From Muribaculaceae bacterium (GTDB lineage Bacteria; Bacteroidota; Bacteroidia; Bacteroidales; Muribaculaceae): a stretch of 64,000 nt of DNA. The DNA is taken from assembly GCA_017409345.1 (NCBI GenBank), contig JAFQSX010000017.1, positions 1 to 64,000 of the forward strand. The letters are read 5' to 3'. The stretch's first letter is position 1, and each line of letters opens with the position of its first letter. This document shows, in pieces, positions 8,998-18,096 of the stretch. The translations under genes and the position numbers were made by a program. Under the pieces are notes generated by a model. The model ran no database searches. It saw nothing but the letters and a program-made list of their open reading frames with translations, and had not been told where the DNA came from.

Positions 8998-9035
8998 TAA
9001 TTGGGGATGCTTTCTTGAGAAGGAATTTTGAGTTG

Positions 9036-9110
9036 TGGGCGTTGACGGATTCGAACCGCCGACCCTCTGCTTGTAAGGCAGATGCTCTGAACCAGCTGAG
9101 CTAAACGCCC
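9036..9110 (-). tRNA. tRNA-Val(UAC), promoter-proximal copy
   Basis: Same sequence as the copy at 8923-8997: anticodon loop CTTACAA (TAC) and complete cloverleaf arms. It is the first of the pair from the promoter at 9130-9161, so both are probably made from one transcript. Confidence 0.95.
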
Positions 9111-9129
9111 GTTCTCTGAGAAAGCGATG

Positions 9130-9161
9130 CAAAGGTACAACGTTTTTTTTAATCTACCAAA
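9130..9161 (-). promoter_or_regulatory. Promoter for the tRNA-Val pair
   Basis: On the minus strand a -33 box TTTG (9158-9161) and a -7 box TACCTTTG (9130-9137) are separated by 20 bases, matching the Bacteroidota consensus TTTG/TAnnTTTG. The first tRNA begins 20 bases downstream. Confidence 0.7.
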
Positions 9162-9204
9162 CAAAAAAGTAAAAATTATCACTAAAAATTTCACTTATTG
9201 TTTG

Positions 9205-9212
9205 TAACTTTG
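9205..9212 (+). promoter_or_regulatory. -7 promoter box for purB
   Basis: TAACTTTG matches TAnnTTTG and lies 51 bases ahead of the purB start. No clear -33 box is visible at the usual spacing. Confidence 0.5.
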
Positions 9213-9262
9213 TAGTTCAATCGTTATTAATCGCAAATTATTAACTACTTACAAATATTATA

Positions 9263-10606
9263 ATGGAATTAACTTCTCTTACCGCAATTTCACCTGTCGA
9301 TGGTCGCTATCGTGGCAAATGTGAACGTCTTGATGAGTATTTCTCAGAATATGCACTTATTCGTTATCGTGTGCGCGTAGAAATAGAATATTTCATCGCC
9401 CTTTGCGAACTTGGTCTTGAACAACTCAATGGCGTAGATTCTTCTAAATTTGAATCTCTTCGCGACATCTATCGCAATTTTACTATTGCTGATGCTTCAC
9501 GCATCAAAGAGATTGAAAGCGTAACCAATCACGATGTAAAAGCAGTAGAATATTTCATCAAAGAAAAATTCGATATTCTCGGTTTGGAAAAATACAAAGA
9601 GTTTATCCACTTCGGATTGACCTCTCAAGACATCAACAACACTTCAGTGCCAATGTCAATCAAAGAAGCCATTGCCGATGTATATCGTCCTGTGTTAGTT
9701 GAATTAATTGAGCACCTTGAGGCTCGTGCTAATGATTGGTACGAAATCCCCATGTTGGCAAAAACTCATGGTCAGCCGGCATCTCCTACTCGCCTCGGCA
9801 AAGAAATCATGGTGTTTGCCTACCGTCTTCGCCAACAACTCAACATCCTTGACAATGTAGCAATCAGCGGAAAATTTGGTGGTGCTACCGGCAACTTCAA
9901 CGCTCACCTCACTGCATTCCCATCTATTGATTGGCGCAAATTTGGTGCAAAATTCTTGAGTGAAAGCCTTGGAATCGTACGCGAAGAATACACTACTCAA
10001 ATTTCAAACTACGACAACCTCGCAGCATTGTTTGATGCTCTTCGTCGCATCAACACCATAATCATTGACCTTGACCGCGACATTTGGCAATATATCTCAA
10101 TGGAGTACTTCAAACAAAAAATCAAAGCCGGCGAAGTGGGTTCAAGTGCAATGCCTCACAAAGTGAACCCTATCGACTTTGAGAACTCTGAAGGCAACCT
10201 CGGTATTGCAAACGCAATCCTTGACCACCTTGCGATGAAATTACCTATCTCTCGCCTTCAACGCGACTTGACCGACTCTACAGTGCTTCGCAACGTGGGT
10301 GTACCCTTGGCTCATGGTCTTATCGCAATGCACAGCACTCTTAAAGGTCTCAACAAACTTCTTCTCAACGAAGCCGCAATCAGTGCCGATCTTGATGCAA
10401 TGTGGAACGTCGTAGCAGAAGGTATCCAAACAATACTTCGCCGTGAAGGTTATCCAAAACCTTACGAAACGCTCAAAGAACTCACACGTGTCAACACTAC
10501 AGTGACAGCCGAAAGCATCGCTGCATTTATCGACACTCTCAATGTGAGCGACGAAGTAAAAGCCGAACTCAAAAAACTATCTCCACATAGTTACACCGGT
10601 TATTAA
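9263..10606 (+). CDS. purB: Adenylosuccinate lyase
   Basis: 447 residues, full length for the family. It splits SAICAR to AICAR and adenylosuccinate to AMP, each with release of fumarate, in purine synthesis. The N-terminus SPVDGRYRGK and the family signature SSAMPHKVNPIDFEN (about 293-307, with the flexible catalytic Ser loop) are clear; TSQDINNTS and the TKTHGQPAS-like segment AKTHGQPASPTRLGK are also present. It is a single-gene unit with its own promoter and a strong terminator. purC is elsewhere in this window, so purine genes are not clustered. Confidence 0.97.
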   Translation: MELTSLTAISPVDGRYRGKCERLDEYFSEYALIRYRVRVEIEYFIALCELGLEQLNGVDSSKFESLRDIYRNFTIADASRIKEIESVTNHDVKAVEYFIKEKFDILGLEKYKEFIHFGLTSQDINNTSVPMSIKEAIADVYRPVLVELIEHLEARANDWYEIPMLAKTHGQPASPTRLGKEIMVFAYRLRQQLNILDNVAISGKFGGATGNFNAHLTAFPSIDWRKFGAKFLSESLGIVREEYTTQISNYDNLAALFDALRRINTIIIDLDRDIWQYISMEYFKQKIKAGEVGSSAMPHKVNPIDFENSEGNLGIANAILDHLAMKLPISRLQRDLTDSTVLRNVGVPLAHGLIAMHSTLKGLNKLLLNEAAISADLDAMWNVVAEGIQTILRREGYPKPYETLKELTRVNTTVTAESIAAFIDTLNVSDEVKAELKKLSPHSYTGY

Positions 10607-10625
10607 TCATTAACCACATAATAGC

Positions 10626-10663
10626 AAAATGAGATGCATCGCAATGATGCATCTCATTTTTTA
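10626..10663 (+). terminator. purB terminator
   Basis: A perfect 15-bp stem (10626-10640 with 10646-10660, loop GCAAT) ends in a T-run. It begins 20 bases after the purB stop. Confidence 0.85.
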
Positions 10664-10744
10664 TGGTTTATTTGATTGAGTATATATGTCCACCAAGTCT
10701 TATTGCCCCTATTTGACCAATTAGACTCAGTTTACCTACTCCTA

Positions 10745-13615
10745 TTATTTCACAATCACCTTTTTCACTGTACCATTGCTATATTGCACAATGTTGATGC
10801 CGAGAGTTGGAGCAACAAGTTGACGGCCAAAGATATCGTAGCGTGCCACTTCGATAACATCATCCATTCCAACGCCCTCTACCCCTGTTTCTCCAGTGTA
10901 GCCATTAAATTTATATATACCATAATTTACCAATGAAAGGTCGGCTGTTTGGTTTGAGCCACCACCTTGACCATTGTTGAAGATAACCATAGGAGTAACA
11001 AGGTTGTCGGTAGTAGTAAATGAAATTTCCCACATACCTTCGGCATTTTTGGTCATAGTAGTTCCGGGCCATGCTCCAAGATATTGTTTGTTGGAATTTC
11101 CTGCATCCCACACATAAGCATATACAGTCGAACTACCCCAATTAGTATCGTTATAGAAGAATTTCCATACATTTTCACCTCCTATAGGCTCGTCATCTTC
11201 GGGCGTTTCGGGAATTTCACCTGCACCTTCGATAGTTTTCACATATCCATTTGCATTGTAATATCCACCATTTACCCAAGTAAAGTCGCCTGTTTGCGAA
11301 CTACCATTATTGAAAATTACACCACCGCTAATTTTATCTGTGCCGGTATAAGTCCATTTCCAAATATTATTTCCGAGGTAAGTACATGCTTGACCGGGCC
11401 AAGTGCCACCAGTGAAGTTTTTAGAGTCGCTCCACACCCATGCACGAATTGTGCCGTTCCAGTTAGAAGTGTTTTCAAAGAACACTGCTTGTTCACCTTC
11501 GTTCATTGAAGGAGTGATAACTTCTTCGGGTTCTTCAGTGCCACTTGATGGGTCGCTACCACCATTATTTGACGACAACTCTTCTTCAGTGCCGTCATAA
11601 GATGATTGAGAACCAGCTACTGATGAAGTAGAATAGATATACTTTCCATCTTGACCCACTTTACCGGGAGCTTTTGTTTTATCGGTATTAAGTACATACA
11701 CGCGCAAGTTACCTTTACCCGAGCAAGAAACTGTGAGAGATCCGTTTGTTACAGTTTTAGTATCACCGGTAACACAATCTACATAAGTACCGTTAAGAAT
11801 GTTTGAGAATGTTGCACCACCGCTAATAGATACAAGGACATACGAATCAGTGTTTGCATCGGTATAACGACGTTTGAACGCGAATGATCCTGAGCAACCT
11901 TCAGTGCTATATTGACCTTTGCGAAGCGCAGGCACTGCAGCACGAATTTGATTCAAGCGTTGAATATGCATAGCCAATGGGTGAGAGAGTGTTGCAGCGA
12001 TATTGCCACTTGCTCCACTATATTGAGCAAAGTCGGTCACATTAATATCACCCTTGATATATCCACCGAAATAAGCACGACCGGTTTCACGAAGTGCGAT
12101 ATTTGGGCCATTGTCGATAACACTACCTTTGCGGAATTCAATTTCCGAACCATAATAAATACAAGGAATACCACGGAAAGTGAACATCAATGAAAGGTTT
12201 TCGGCCCATGTATCTTGACTTTGGTTGAAGCGAGTGCTTTCAGGAGCACCGTCGGGAGCGTAGTCATGAGAATCCACATATACTACGTTGTAGGTAGCAT
12301 CGTTATAGAGGTTGTCGCCATATTTCACACCCCATGCTTCGGCTGCGCTACGGAAGTTCCAGTGCATAGGGAAGTCGATAACACTAAATCCTGAATATTT
12401 GCTATGATCGGGAGCATGATAGTTGTTTCCATTGAGCAATGCGTTGGTTGATGTGGGCATACCTGAATCATCTTGGTCATCTACGCCTTGAGCGTCAACC
12501 GATGTAATATTTGTGTGAGCACCCTTTTGGCCTTCCATCACCACTATTCCGTTCCACGATGTTTCGCTATCGTCCCACGCATAATTCTTAGATTCTTTCC
12601 ATGTGTAATAATAAGGAGAGCAGTTTTCGTGATTACGATATGTTACGTTACGTTCACGAGCACAAACTTCGCCATACATAAAGAATGGACCTCCATTACG
12701 TTTATCCTTGTATTGTTCGGCCAATGCTGTAAATTGAGGAATGAATGCCTTGTTGAATGTCAAACGTGAGATATGGCCCGATGTGTCGATACGGAAACCG
12801 TCAACACCCATTTTAATAAATTCGCCATAACATTTCACAAGATAATTTGACACGTAGGGGTTTTCAGTATTCAAGTCAACACAGTCGCCGGCGATTTGTC
12901 CATACCAACGAGAATAATCGTCCCAATTCCAACCATTACCCACATGGTGCCAATAGTTGTTCACATCGTGGTTTTTACCATCGGTATTTTTCATTTGAGC
13001 CAAACGAGCGGCATATTGATCGCCACCAATCATTGACAAATAATTATCGGGAAGTTTTCCTCCTTGTGATTGAGTAACGGGAATCATACACTCATCAAGT
13101 GTTGCTTGATTCTTCGTCCAATCACGTTCAAATAATTTGCAAAGGTTTTCTTCACCGAAGTTACCTGTGTGATTAAGTACGATATCAAGCACGATTTTCA
13201 TGCCACGAGCGTGAGCCGCATCAATTAGAGATTGGAATGATACATCTTCACTTTCATAACGATGGTCAACTTTGCTGAAATTCACTGCATGATAGCCATG
13301 ATAGTCATAACCTGAAGCATTTTCTACTACAGGAGTAATCCACACTGTAGTAAAACCGAGAGCCTTGATATAATCAAGTTTCTCAATAAGACCTTTAAAG
13401 TCGCCACGCCATGCAGGGTCGCCTTGATTTCGTTCTTGGTTATCCCAGCATTGAGTGTTGTTACTTGGGTCTCCATCATAAAAACGGGTCGTCATGACAA
13501 AATAAATTGTTTCATCGCGAAAATCATTACGGTCACCCACAAAAGTAGCAGCCAATGATTGCAACGAAACAAGCGCCATCAAGCCCGCAAGCATAATACT
13601 TGTAAACTTTTTCAT
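10745..13615 (-). CDS. Secreted GH13 alpha-amylase with two starch-binding modules and a T9SS sorting domain
   Basis: 956 residues from the ATG at 13615; an upstream in-frame ATG at 13663 would put a basic tail before the signal peptide MKKFTSIMLAGLMALVSLQS and is less likely. The GH13 catalytic regions are present: DIVLNH (I), GFRID with nucleophile Asp277 (II), YGEV with acid/base Glu316 (III) and VDSHD with Asp451 (IV). An acidic Gly/Ser linker leads to two CBM26-like modules (about 720-795 and 815-910, each with the WPG motif and a conserved IFNNG). The last 45 residues (YDIFGRQL..KKVIVK) are a type A T9SS C-terminal domain. The enzyme should be exported through the Por machinery encoded 10 kb away and cut starch at the cell surface or outside. 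Confidence 0.92.
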   Translation of the reverse strand: MKKFTSIMLAGLMALVSLQSLAATFVGDRNDFRDETIYFVMTTRFYDGDPSNNTQCWDNQERNQGDPAWRGDFKGLIEKLDYIKALGFTTVWITPVVENASGYDYHGYHAVNFSKVDHRYESEDVSFQSLIDAAHARGMKIVLDIVLNHTGNFGEENLCKLFERDWTKNQATLDECMIPVTQSQGGKLPDNYLSMIGGDQYAARLAQMKNTDGKNHDVNNYWHHVGNGWNWDDYSRWYGQIAGDCVDLNTENPYVSNYLVKCYGEFIKMGVDGFRIDTSGHISRLTFNKAFIPQFTALAEQYKDKRNGGPFFMYGEVCARERNVTYRNHENCSPYYYTWKESKNYAWDDSETSWNGIVVMEGQKGAHTNITSVDAQGVDDQDDSGMPTSTNALLNGNNYHAPDHSKYSGFSVIDFPMHWNFRSAAEAWGVKYGDNLYNDATYNVVYVDSHDYAPDGAPESTRFNQSQDTWAENLSLMFTFRGIPCIYYGSEIEFRKGSVIDNGPNIALRETGRAYFGGYIKGDINVTDFAQYSGASGNIAATLSHPLAMHIQRLNQIRAAVPALRKGQYSTEGCSGSFAFKRRYTDANTDSYVLVSISGGATFSNILNGTYVDCVTGDTKTVTNGSLTVSCSGKGNLRVYVLNTDKTKAPGKVGQDGKYIYSTSSVAGSQSSYDGTEEELSSNNGGSDPSSGTEEPEEVITPSMNEGEQAVFFENTSNWNGTIRAWVWSDSKNFTGGTWPGQACTYLGNNIWKWTYTGTDKISGGVIFNNGSSQTGDFTWVNGGYYNANGYVKTIEGAGEIPETPEDDEPIGGENVWKFFYNDTNWGSSTVYAYVWDAGNSNKQYLGAWPGTTMTKNAEGMWEISFTTTDNLVTPMVIFNNGQGGGSNQTADLSLVNYGIYKFNGYTGETGVEGVGMDDVIEVARYDIFGRQLVAPTLGINIVQYSNGTVKKVIVK

Positions 13616-13671
13616 TTTAAATTTAATTGTAAGAAGTTTTTTAATGTAAGTATAAAATCTCAAATATTGCG

Positions 13672-13679
13672 CAAAGGTA
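13672..13679 (-). promoter_or_regulatory. -7 promoter box for the amylase gene
   Basis: TACCTTTG on the minus strand, 56 bases ahead of the chosen ATG. It also supports the shorter start, because a start at 13663 would leave almost no leader. Confidence 0.5.
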
Positions 13680-13732
13680 GTAAAAATATCCTACCCAACC
13701 TCGCAATATGTTTTATAACATGTTTTTACACA

Positions 13733-13770
13733 AAATAAAAGCGAATCTCGATTGAGACTCGCTTTTATTT
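13733..13770 (-). terminator. fabF terminator
   Basis: A 17-position stem with one mismatch (13733-13749 with 13754-13770, loop GATT), A/T-rich at the base, 19 bases beyond the fabF stop. Because of its symmetry it may act on both strands. Confidence 0.8.
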
Positions 13771-13789
13771 GTATTTAAGTCAACTGAAA

Positions 13790-15055
13790 TTATTCAGTAT
13801 ACTTTTTCACGATTACTGTTGCATTGTGTCCACCAAAACCAAATGAGTTAGACAAAGCAGCGTTTACAGTGCGTTTTTGAGGCTTGTCAAATGTAAAGTT
13901 GAGGTTATAGTCGATATTTTCGTCTTTATCCTCCGGATCATGGTTGATTGTAGGAGGAACGATATCTTCTTGAACCGATTTAACACTAAACATAGCTTCA
14001 AGAGCACCTGTTGCGCCAAGCAAATGACCGGTCATTGATTTAGTAGAACTAATGTTCAACTTATAAGCATGGTCGCCAAATACTTCCTTTATTGCTTTCA
14101 CTTCCGACACGTCGCCCACAGGAGTTGAAGTGCCATGAACATTGATATAATCAATATCTTCGGGCTTCATTTCTGCGTCTTCAAGTGCATTATTCATAGC
14201 AAGAATAGCACCAAGACCTTCGGGGTGAGTTGCTGTCAAGTGATATGCATCGGCCGAAAGACCACCACCGGCTACTTCAGCGTAAATTTTTGCGCCACGA
14301 GCCTTTGCATGTTCCAATTCCTCAAGGATAAGCACAGCCGAACCTTCACCAATCACAAAGCCATCGCGAGATGCGCTGAACGGACGTGATGCAGTTTCGG
14401 GGCTATCATTGCGAGTTGAAAGGGCATGCATTGAGTTGAAACCACCTACCCCGGCAGGATATACAGCAGCTTCGGCTCCACCTGTAACCATCACATTGGC
14501 TTTACCAAGGCGAATAAGGTTAAAGGCGTCGATGATTGCATTATTTGAAGATGCACAAGCCGATACAACACCATAGTTAGGACCATGGAAACCATATTGC
14601 ATTGAGATGTGACCCGATGCAATATCGGCAATCATTTTGGGAATAAAGAAAGGATTGTATTTAGGACCTTGTTCTTCACCATGAACAGCATAGTAACCTG
14701 CTTCTTCTTCAAATGTGTGAAGACCGCCAATACCGGCTGCTACGATTACACCCACGCGATCTTTATTAATGCCTTCTTCTTCAAGTTTAGCATCTTCAAC
14801 CGCTTGCTTCGCTGCCACCAATGCATATTGTGCATATAGGTCAAGTTGACGAAGTTTTTTACGATCAAAATGTTCAGATGCATCAAAGTTCTTAACTTCA
14901 CATGCAAACTGAGTTTTAAATTTTGATGCGTCAAAATGGGTAATAGGACCTGCCCCACTCACACCGTTAAGTGCGTTGCGCCATGTTGTCTCAACGTCAT
15001 TACCGATAGGAGAAAGCACTCCAAGACCTGTTACTACAACTCTTTTTAATTCCAT
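13790..15055 (-). CDS. fabF: 3-oxoacyl-[ACP] synthase II
   Basis: 421 residues, full length. It condenses acyl-ACP with malonyl-ACP in fatty acid elongation. The thiolase-fold active site is complete: the nucleophile Cys in VSACASSNNAI, the first His in NVHGTSTPVGD and the second in SMTGHLLGATGA; the C-terminal glycine-rich NSFGFGGHNA loop is present. It lies 29 bases after acpP on the same strand, the common acpP-fabF pair, so carrier and enzyme are made together. Confidence 0.97.
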   Translation of the reverse strand: MELKRVVVTGLGVLSPIGNDVETTWRNALNGVSGAGPITHFDASKFKTQFACEVKNFDASEHFDRKKLRQLDLYAQYALVAAKQAVEDAKLEEEGINKDRVGVIVAAGIGGLHTFEEEAGYYAVHGEEQGPKYNPFFIPKMIADIASGHISMQYGFHGPNYGVVSACASSNNAIIDAFNLIRLGKANVMVTGGAEAAVYPAGVGGFNSMHALSTRNDSPETASRPFSASRDGFVIGEGSAVLILEELEHAKARGAKIYAEVAGGGLSADAYHLTATHPEGLGAILAMNNALEDAEMKPEDIDYINVHGTSTPVGDVSEVKAIKEVFGDHAYKLNISSTKSMTGHLLGATGALEAMFSVKSVQEDIVPPTINHDPEDKDENIDYNLNFTFDKPQKRTVNAALSNSFGFGGHNATVIVKKYTE

Positions 15056-15084
15056 TACTTTTTTAGTAGAATGTTGAATAGAAA

Positions 15085-15321
15085 TTATGCTTTTTCTGCT
15101 TCGATGTATGCGATAGCATCACCAACTGAGCTGATACCTTCAGCTTTGTCATCTGGAATGCTGATACCGAATTCTTTTTCAAATTCCATGATAAGTTCTA
15201 CAGTGTCAAGGCTGTCTGCGCCAAGATCAGTTGTAAATACTGCAGATTCTGTTACTTGATTTTCATCTACACCGAGTTTATCTACGATAATAGCTTTAAC
15301 ACGAGATGCAATTTCTGACAT
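15085..15321 (-). CDS. acpP: Acyl carrier protein
   Basis: 78 acidic residues with the [15 protein letters not shown] motif, whose Ser receives 4'-phosphopantetheine. It carries the growing acyl chain in fatty acid synthesis and is the first gene of the acpP-fabF unit. Confidence 0.97.
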   Translation of the reverse strand: MSEIASRVKAIIVDKLGVDENQVTESAVFTTDLGADSLDTVELIMEFEKEFGISIPDDKAEGISSVGDAIAYIEAEKA

Positions 15322-15361
15322 AATAATACGATTTTATAATTAATAATTCAAATTTGCGGTG

Positions 15362-15394
15362 CAAAGATACACATTTTTCTTGCAATAACTCAAA
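15362..15394 (-). promoter_or_regulatory. Promoter for acpP-fabF
   Basis: On the minus strand -33 TTTG (15391-15394) and -7 TATCTTTG (15362-15369) are 21 bases apart. A second TAACTTTG stands upstream at 15406-15413 and could be an alternative -7 box. Confidence 0.65.
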
Positions 15395-15595
15395 CTTTTA
15401 GCGCACAAAGTTAGTAAAAGAGTGCTAAAGAGGCTATTTTTTTCTCATTTCATGCCTTTTAATAAGGGTTTTAAGAGGCATAGCCCCATTTCAAGATGTT
15501 ACAATATTGTTACAACAAACTATCGCCTTTTTGGTCATTTATTCTGATTTTGTTTGCTTTTTTACACTTTTAATATCTATTTCATTCTTTATTTC

Positions 15596-15603
15596 TACCT
15601 TTG
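15596..15603 (+). promoter_or_regulatory. -7 promoter box directly before the hybrid kinase start
   Basis: TACCTTTG ends only four bases before the ATG at 15608. With the usual distance from -7 box to transcription start, the mRNA would begin at or within a base or two of the start codon. No clear -33 box is seen. Confidence 0.45.
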
Positions 15604-15607
15604 CAAT

Positions 15608-18040
15608 ATGAAAACTCTCTCTTTAAAAGTTGCGATAGGATACATTATTATTATATTCCTATTTATAGGCACTTCATATTATATAAAGCGACAGGCCTCT
15701 ATTTTCTCATCGAGTAATAAATTAGAGGACTCTATTCAATCACGTCGCACATCATGCGACCATCTTATTGGATTAGTACTTGAAGCCGAAGCGTTGGCAC
15801 AGACATCAAGTATTGGAGACAATACCTCGTATAAAAAATACATATCAACTCTAAATCACATTGATTCAGCAATAATATTGCTTGATTCTATCTTTATTGA
15901 TTCCTCTAAACTTCTTCTTGACTCGTTGGCCAACACCATACATTATAAAGCTCTTATCGTAAAAAATCTTTATGAAATTTCTTCAAAAAATAACACAAAT
16001 ACCTACCAAAAACAAATCGAAGATTTAATTGCTAAATACAGCAATACTACTAATACGACCAACACCATCACAACAGTGATTAGTGAACAAAAAACAATTA
16101 CAATCGAAAAACCAAAGAAGAATGTAATAAGGCGCATCAAAGATGTGTTCAAGCCCGGGAACATCGATACTACAAATATTTCAAATACTTCTACGACATC
16201 AAGCGACACCTCAACTCGACTTGAAACAAAAACCACGAACCTGAGAAATGACTTCAATCGTATAAACTCTAATGCCTTACAACAAAAAATAAACCGACTT
16301 AATAAAATAAAAGGCAATATTGAAATCTTAAGAACTGAAGGAGGTGAATTGAGCTTGAAAATCTCTTCACTCATCAATTACATTGAGCAAGCCGAACATA
16401 ATTTCCGCCAACTCGCGTTAAACAAAGATCGCGAACTAAGAGATCAAAGCGTTGACATTACTTTCCGAATTGCAATCATCGCTTCTACTCTTGCTATATT
16501 ATTTTTTATTATAATATGGCGCGATATCACTCGCAGGAACCAATACCGAAAGGATTTAGAAGTCGCTCGTCTCAAGGCTGAAAATCTACTTGAAGCAAGA
16601 GAAAAACTCATGCTCACCATCACTCACGACATTAAAGCTCCGGCGGGCGCCATTAAAGGTTATTCCGAACTGATTGAATCGGCACAACAACCGTCAAAAA
16701 ACAAAGAATATATTCAAGCCATAAACAATTCGGCCTCTCACTTATTAAATCTTGTTTCGGCCCTTTTAGACTACCACAAACTTGACTTTGATGAAATCGA
16801 AATTGCACGTGACCAATTCCATGTAGCAACAGTTCTTGACAGCATAGTCAAAAACTTCACCCCGGCAGCGAAAAAGAAAGGGTTAACCTTATCATCACAA
16901 ATAGCTTCTTCGACCGACTGCTACATCACTTGCGATTTATTCCGTCTTCGCCAAATAATTGACAACCTATTAAGTAACGCCATAAAATTCACCGACAAAG
17001 GCGATGTTTCGCTATCGGCCAACATCATTGGCTCATCCCTCAACCTCATCATAAAAGATAGTGGACGAGGGATATCTCAAGAGGAGCAAGAAGTTATTTT
17101 CGAAGAATTTACTAGATTAAAAAATGCCACCGGCATTGAAGGAACCGGATTAGGATTATCTATCGTGGCTAAAATCACTAGTTTATTGGGCGGAGAAATT
17201 TCTCTATCAAGTGCTCCTTCCGAAGGCTCATCTTTCTTTGTAACAATACCCGTCGAAATCATTGAAGATCCTAATATTGACAACCCCCAACCCAAAGACT
17301 TAGAAACTCTACCAACCAATACCTTAATTACATCTTCAATCCTTAAAATCATCATCATTGATGATGATCCTATTCAATTAAAATACACTCAAGCGATGCT
17401 ACATAGCATCAACAGCCAATGGGAAATAACCTGTTGTGCAAATATTGACAATGATTTCGAAAGAGCAATATCCAACACCCCCCACATTATCTTCTCTGAC
17501 ATAAATATGCCACAAATCAATGGATTCGATTTAGCAAAAAAAATACGCCAATCTCTTCCTTCTATTCCTATTATAGCCCTTACTGCCAATAGCAACATAT
17601 CCATTAATAAATATACCGAAAACGGATTTTCTTATTTATTAGCAAAGCCGTATAATCGTCAGCAACTCATTGACGTATTAAACAGATTTATCACTATTGA
17701 CATTGACTTATCTGCTATAACACAATATGCCGACAACGATGAAGAAACAAAAGCGCTACTACTCTCCACAGTACTCGAAGAAACGACCAAAAACAGGGCA
17801 GAAATTACAAAGGCAATAACATCGTGCGATAAAGAAACAACTTGCGCTATTGCCCATAAAATGCTCCCCCTTATTTCAATGATAAATGCGCCCGGAATAG
17901 AAGCATTTGAATATTTCAACAATCAGCGCAACAACTCCAATTGGACCACAACCGATAGTAACAATGCGAAAATCGTTTTAGAAACGATTGCAATCATAAT
18001 CCAGGCATTAGAAAAGTCCTATTGTAATAAAAAAAATTAA
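15608..18040 (+). CDS. Hybrid sensor histidine kinase with receiver and C-terminal Hpt-like domain
   Basis: 810 residues from the ATG at 15608. An in-frame ATG at 15554 would add 18 mostly hydrophobic residues, but it lies upstream of the -7 box. Order of parts: membrane helix 1 (about 8-26); a periplasmic region of about 260 residues with a Thr/Asn/Ser-rich stretch and coiled coil; helix 2 (about 286-306); HisKA with His340 (THDIKAP); HATPase with N, G1 (DSGRGIS) and G2 (GTGLGLS) boxes; receiver with Asp631 (FSDINMP); and a helical end with AHKML (His750) like an Hpt domain. The chain could relay phosphate His340-Asp631-His750 to the response regulator encoded 56 bases downstream. The signal is unknown. 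Confidence 0.88.
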   Translation: MKTLSLKVAIGYIIIIFLFIGTSYYIKRQASIFSSSNKLEDSIQSRRTSCDHLIGLVLEAEALAQTSSIGDNTSYKKYISTLNHIDSAIILLDSIFIDSSKLLLDSLANTIHYKALIVKNLYEISSKNNTNTYQKQIEDLIAKYSNTTNTTNTITTVISEQKTITIEKPKKNVIRRIKDVFKPGNIDTTNISNTSTTSSDTSTRLETKTTNLRNDFNRINSNALQQKINRLNKIKGNIEILRTEGGELSLKISSLINYIEQAEHNFRQLALNKDRELRDQSVDITFRIAIIASTLAILFFIIIWRDITRRNQYRKDLEVARLKAENLLEAREKLMLTITHDIKAPAGAIKGYSELIESAQQPSKNKEYIQAINNSASHLLNLVSALLDYHKLDFDEIEIARDQFHVATVLDSIVKNFTPAAKKKGLTLSSQIASSTDCYITCDLFRLRQIIDNLLSNAIKFTDKGDVSLSANIIGSSLNLIIKDSGRGISQEEQEVIFEEFTRLKNATGIEGTGLGLSIVAKITSLLGGEISLSSAPSEGSSFFVTIPVEIIEDPNIDNPQPKDLETLPTNTLITSSILKIIIIDDDPIQLKYTQAMLHSINSQWEITCCANIDNDFERAISNTPHIIFSDINMPQINGFDLAKKIRQSLPSIPIIALTANSNISINKYTENGFSYLLAKPYNRQQLIDVLNRFITIDIDLSAITQYADNDEETKALLLSTVLEETTKNRAEITKAITSCDKETTCAIAHKMLPLISMINAPGIEAFEYFNNQRNNSNWTTTDSNNAKIVLETIAIIIQALEKSYCNKKN

Positions 18041-18068
18041 CGAAGATTATTTCATCGATAAAATACAT

Positions 18069-18076
18069 TACCTTTG
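18069..18076 (+). promoter_or_regulatory. Possible -7 box ahead of the NtrC-type regulator
   Basis: TACCTTTG lies in the 56-bp gap between kinase and regulator, 20 bases ahead of the regulator ATG. The regulator may therefore have its own promoter besides read-through from the kinase gene. Confidence 0.4.
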
Positions 18077-18096
18077 TATCACTTTTACAATTTTAG

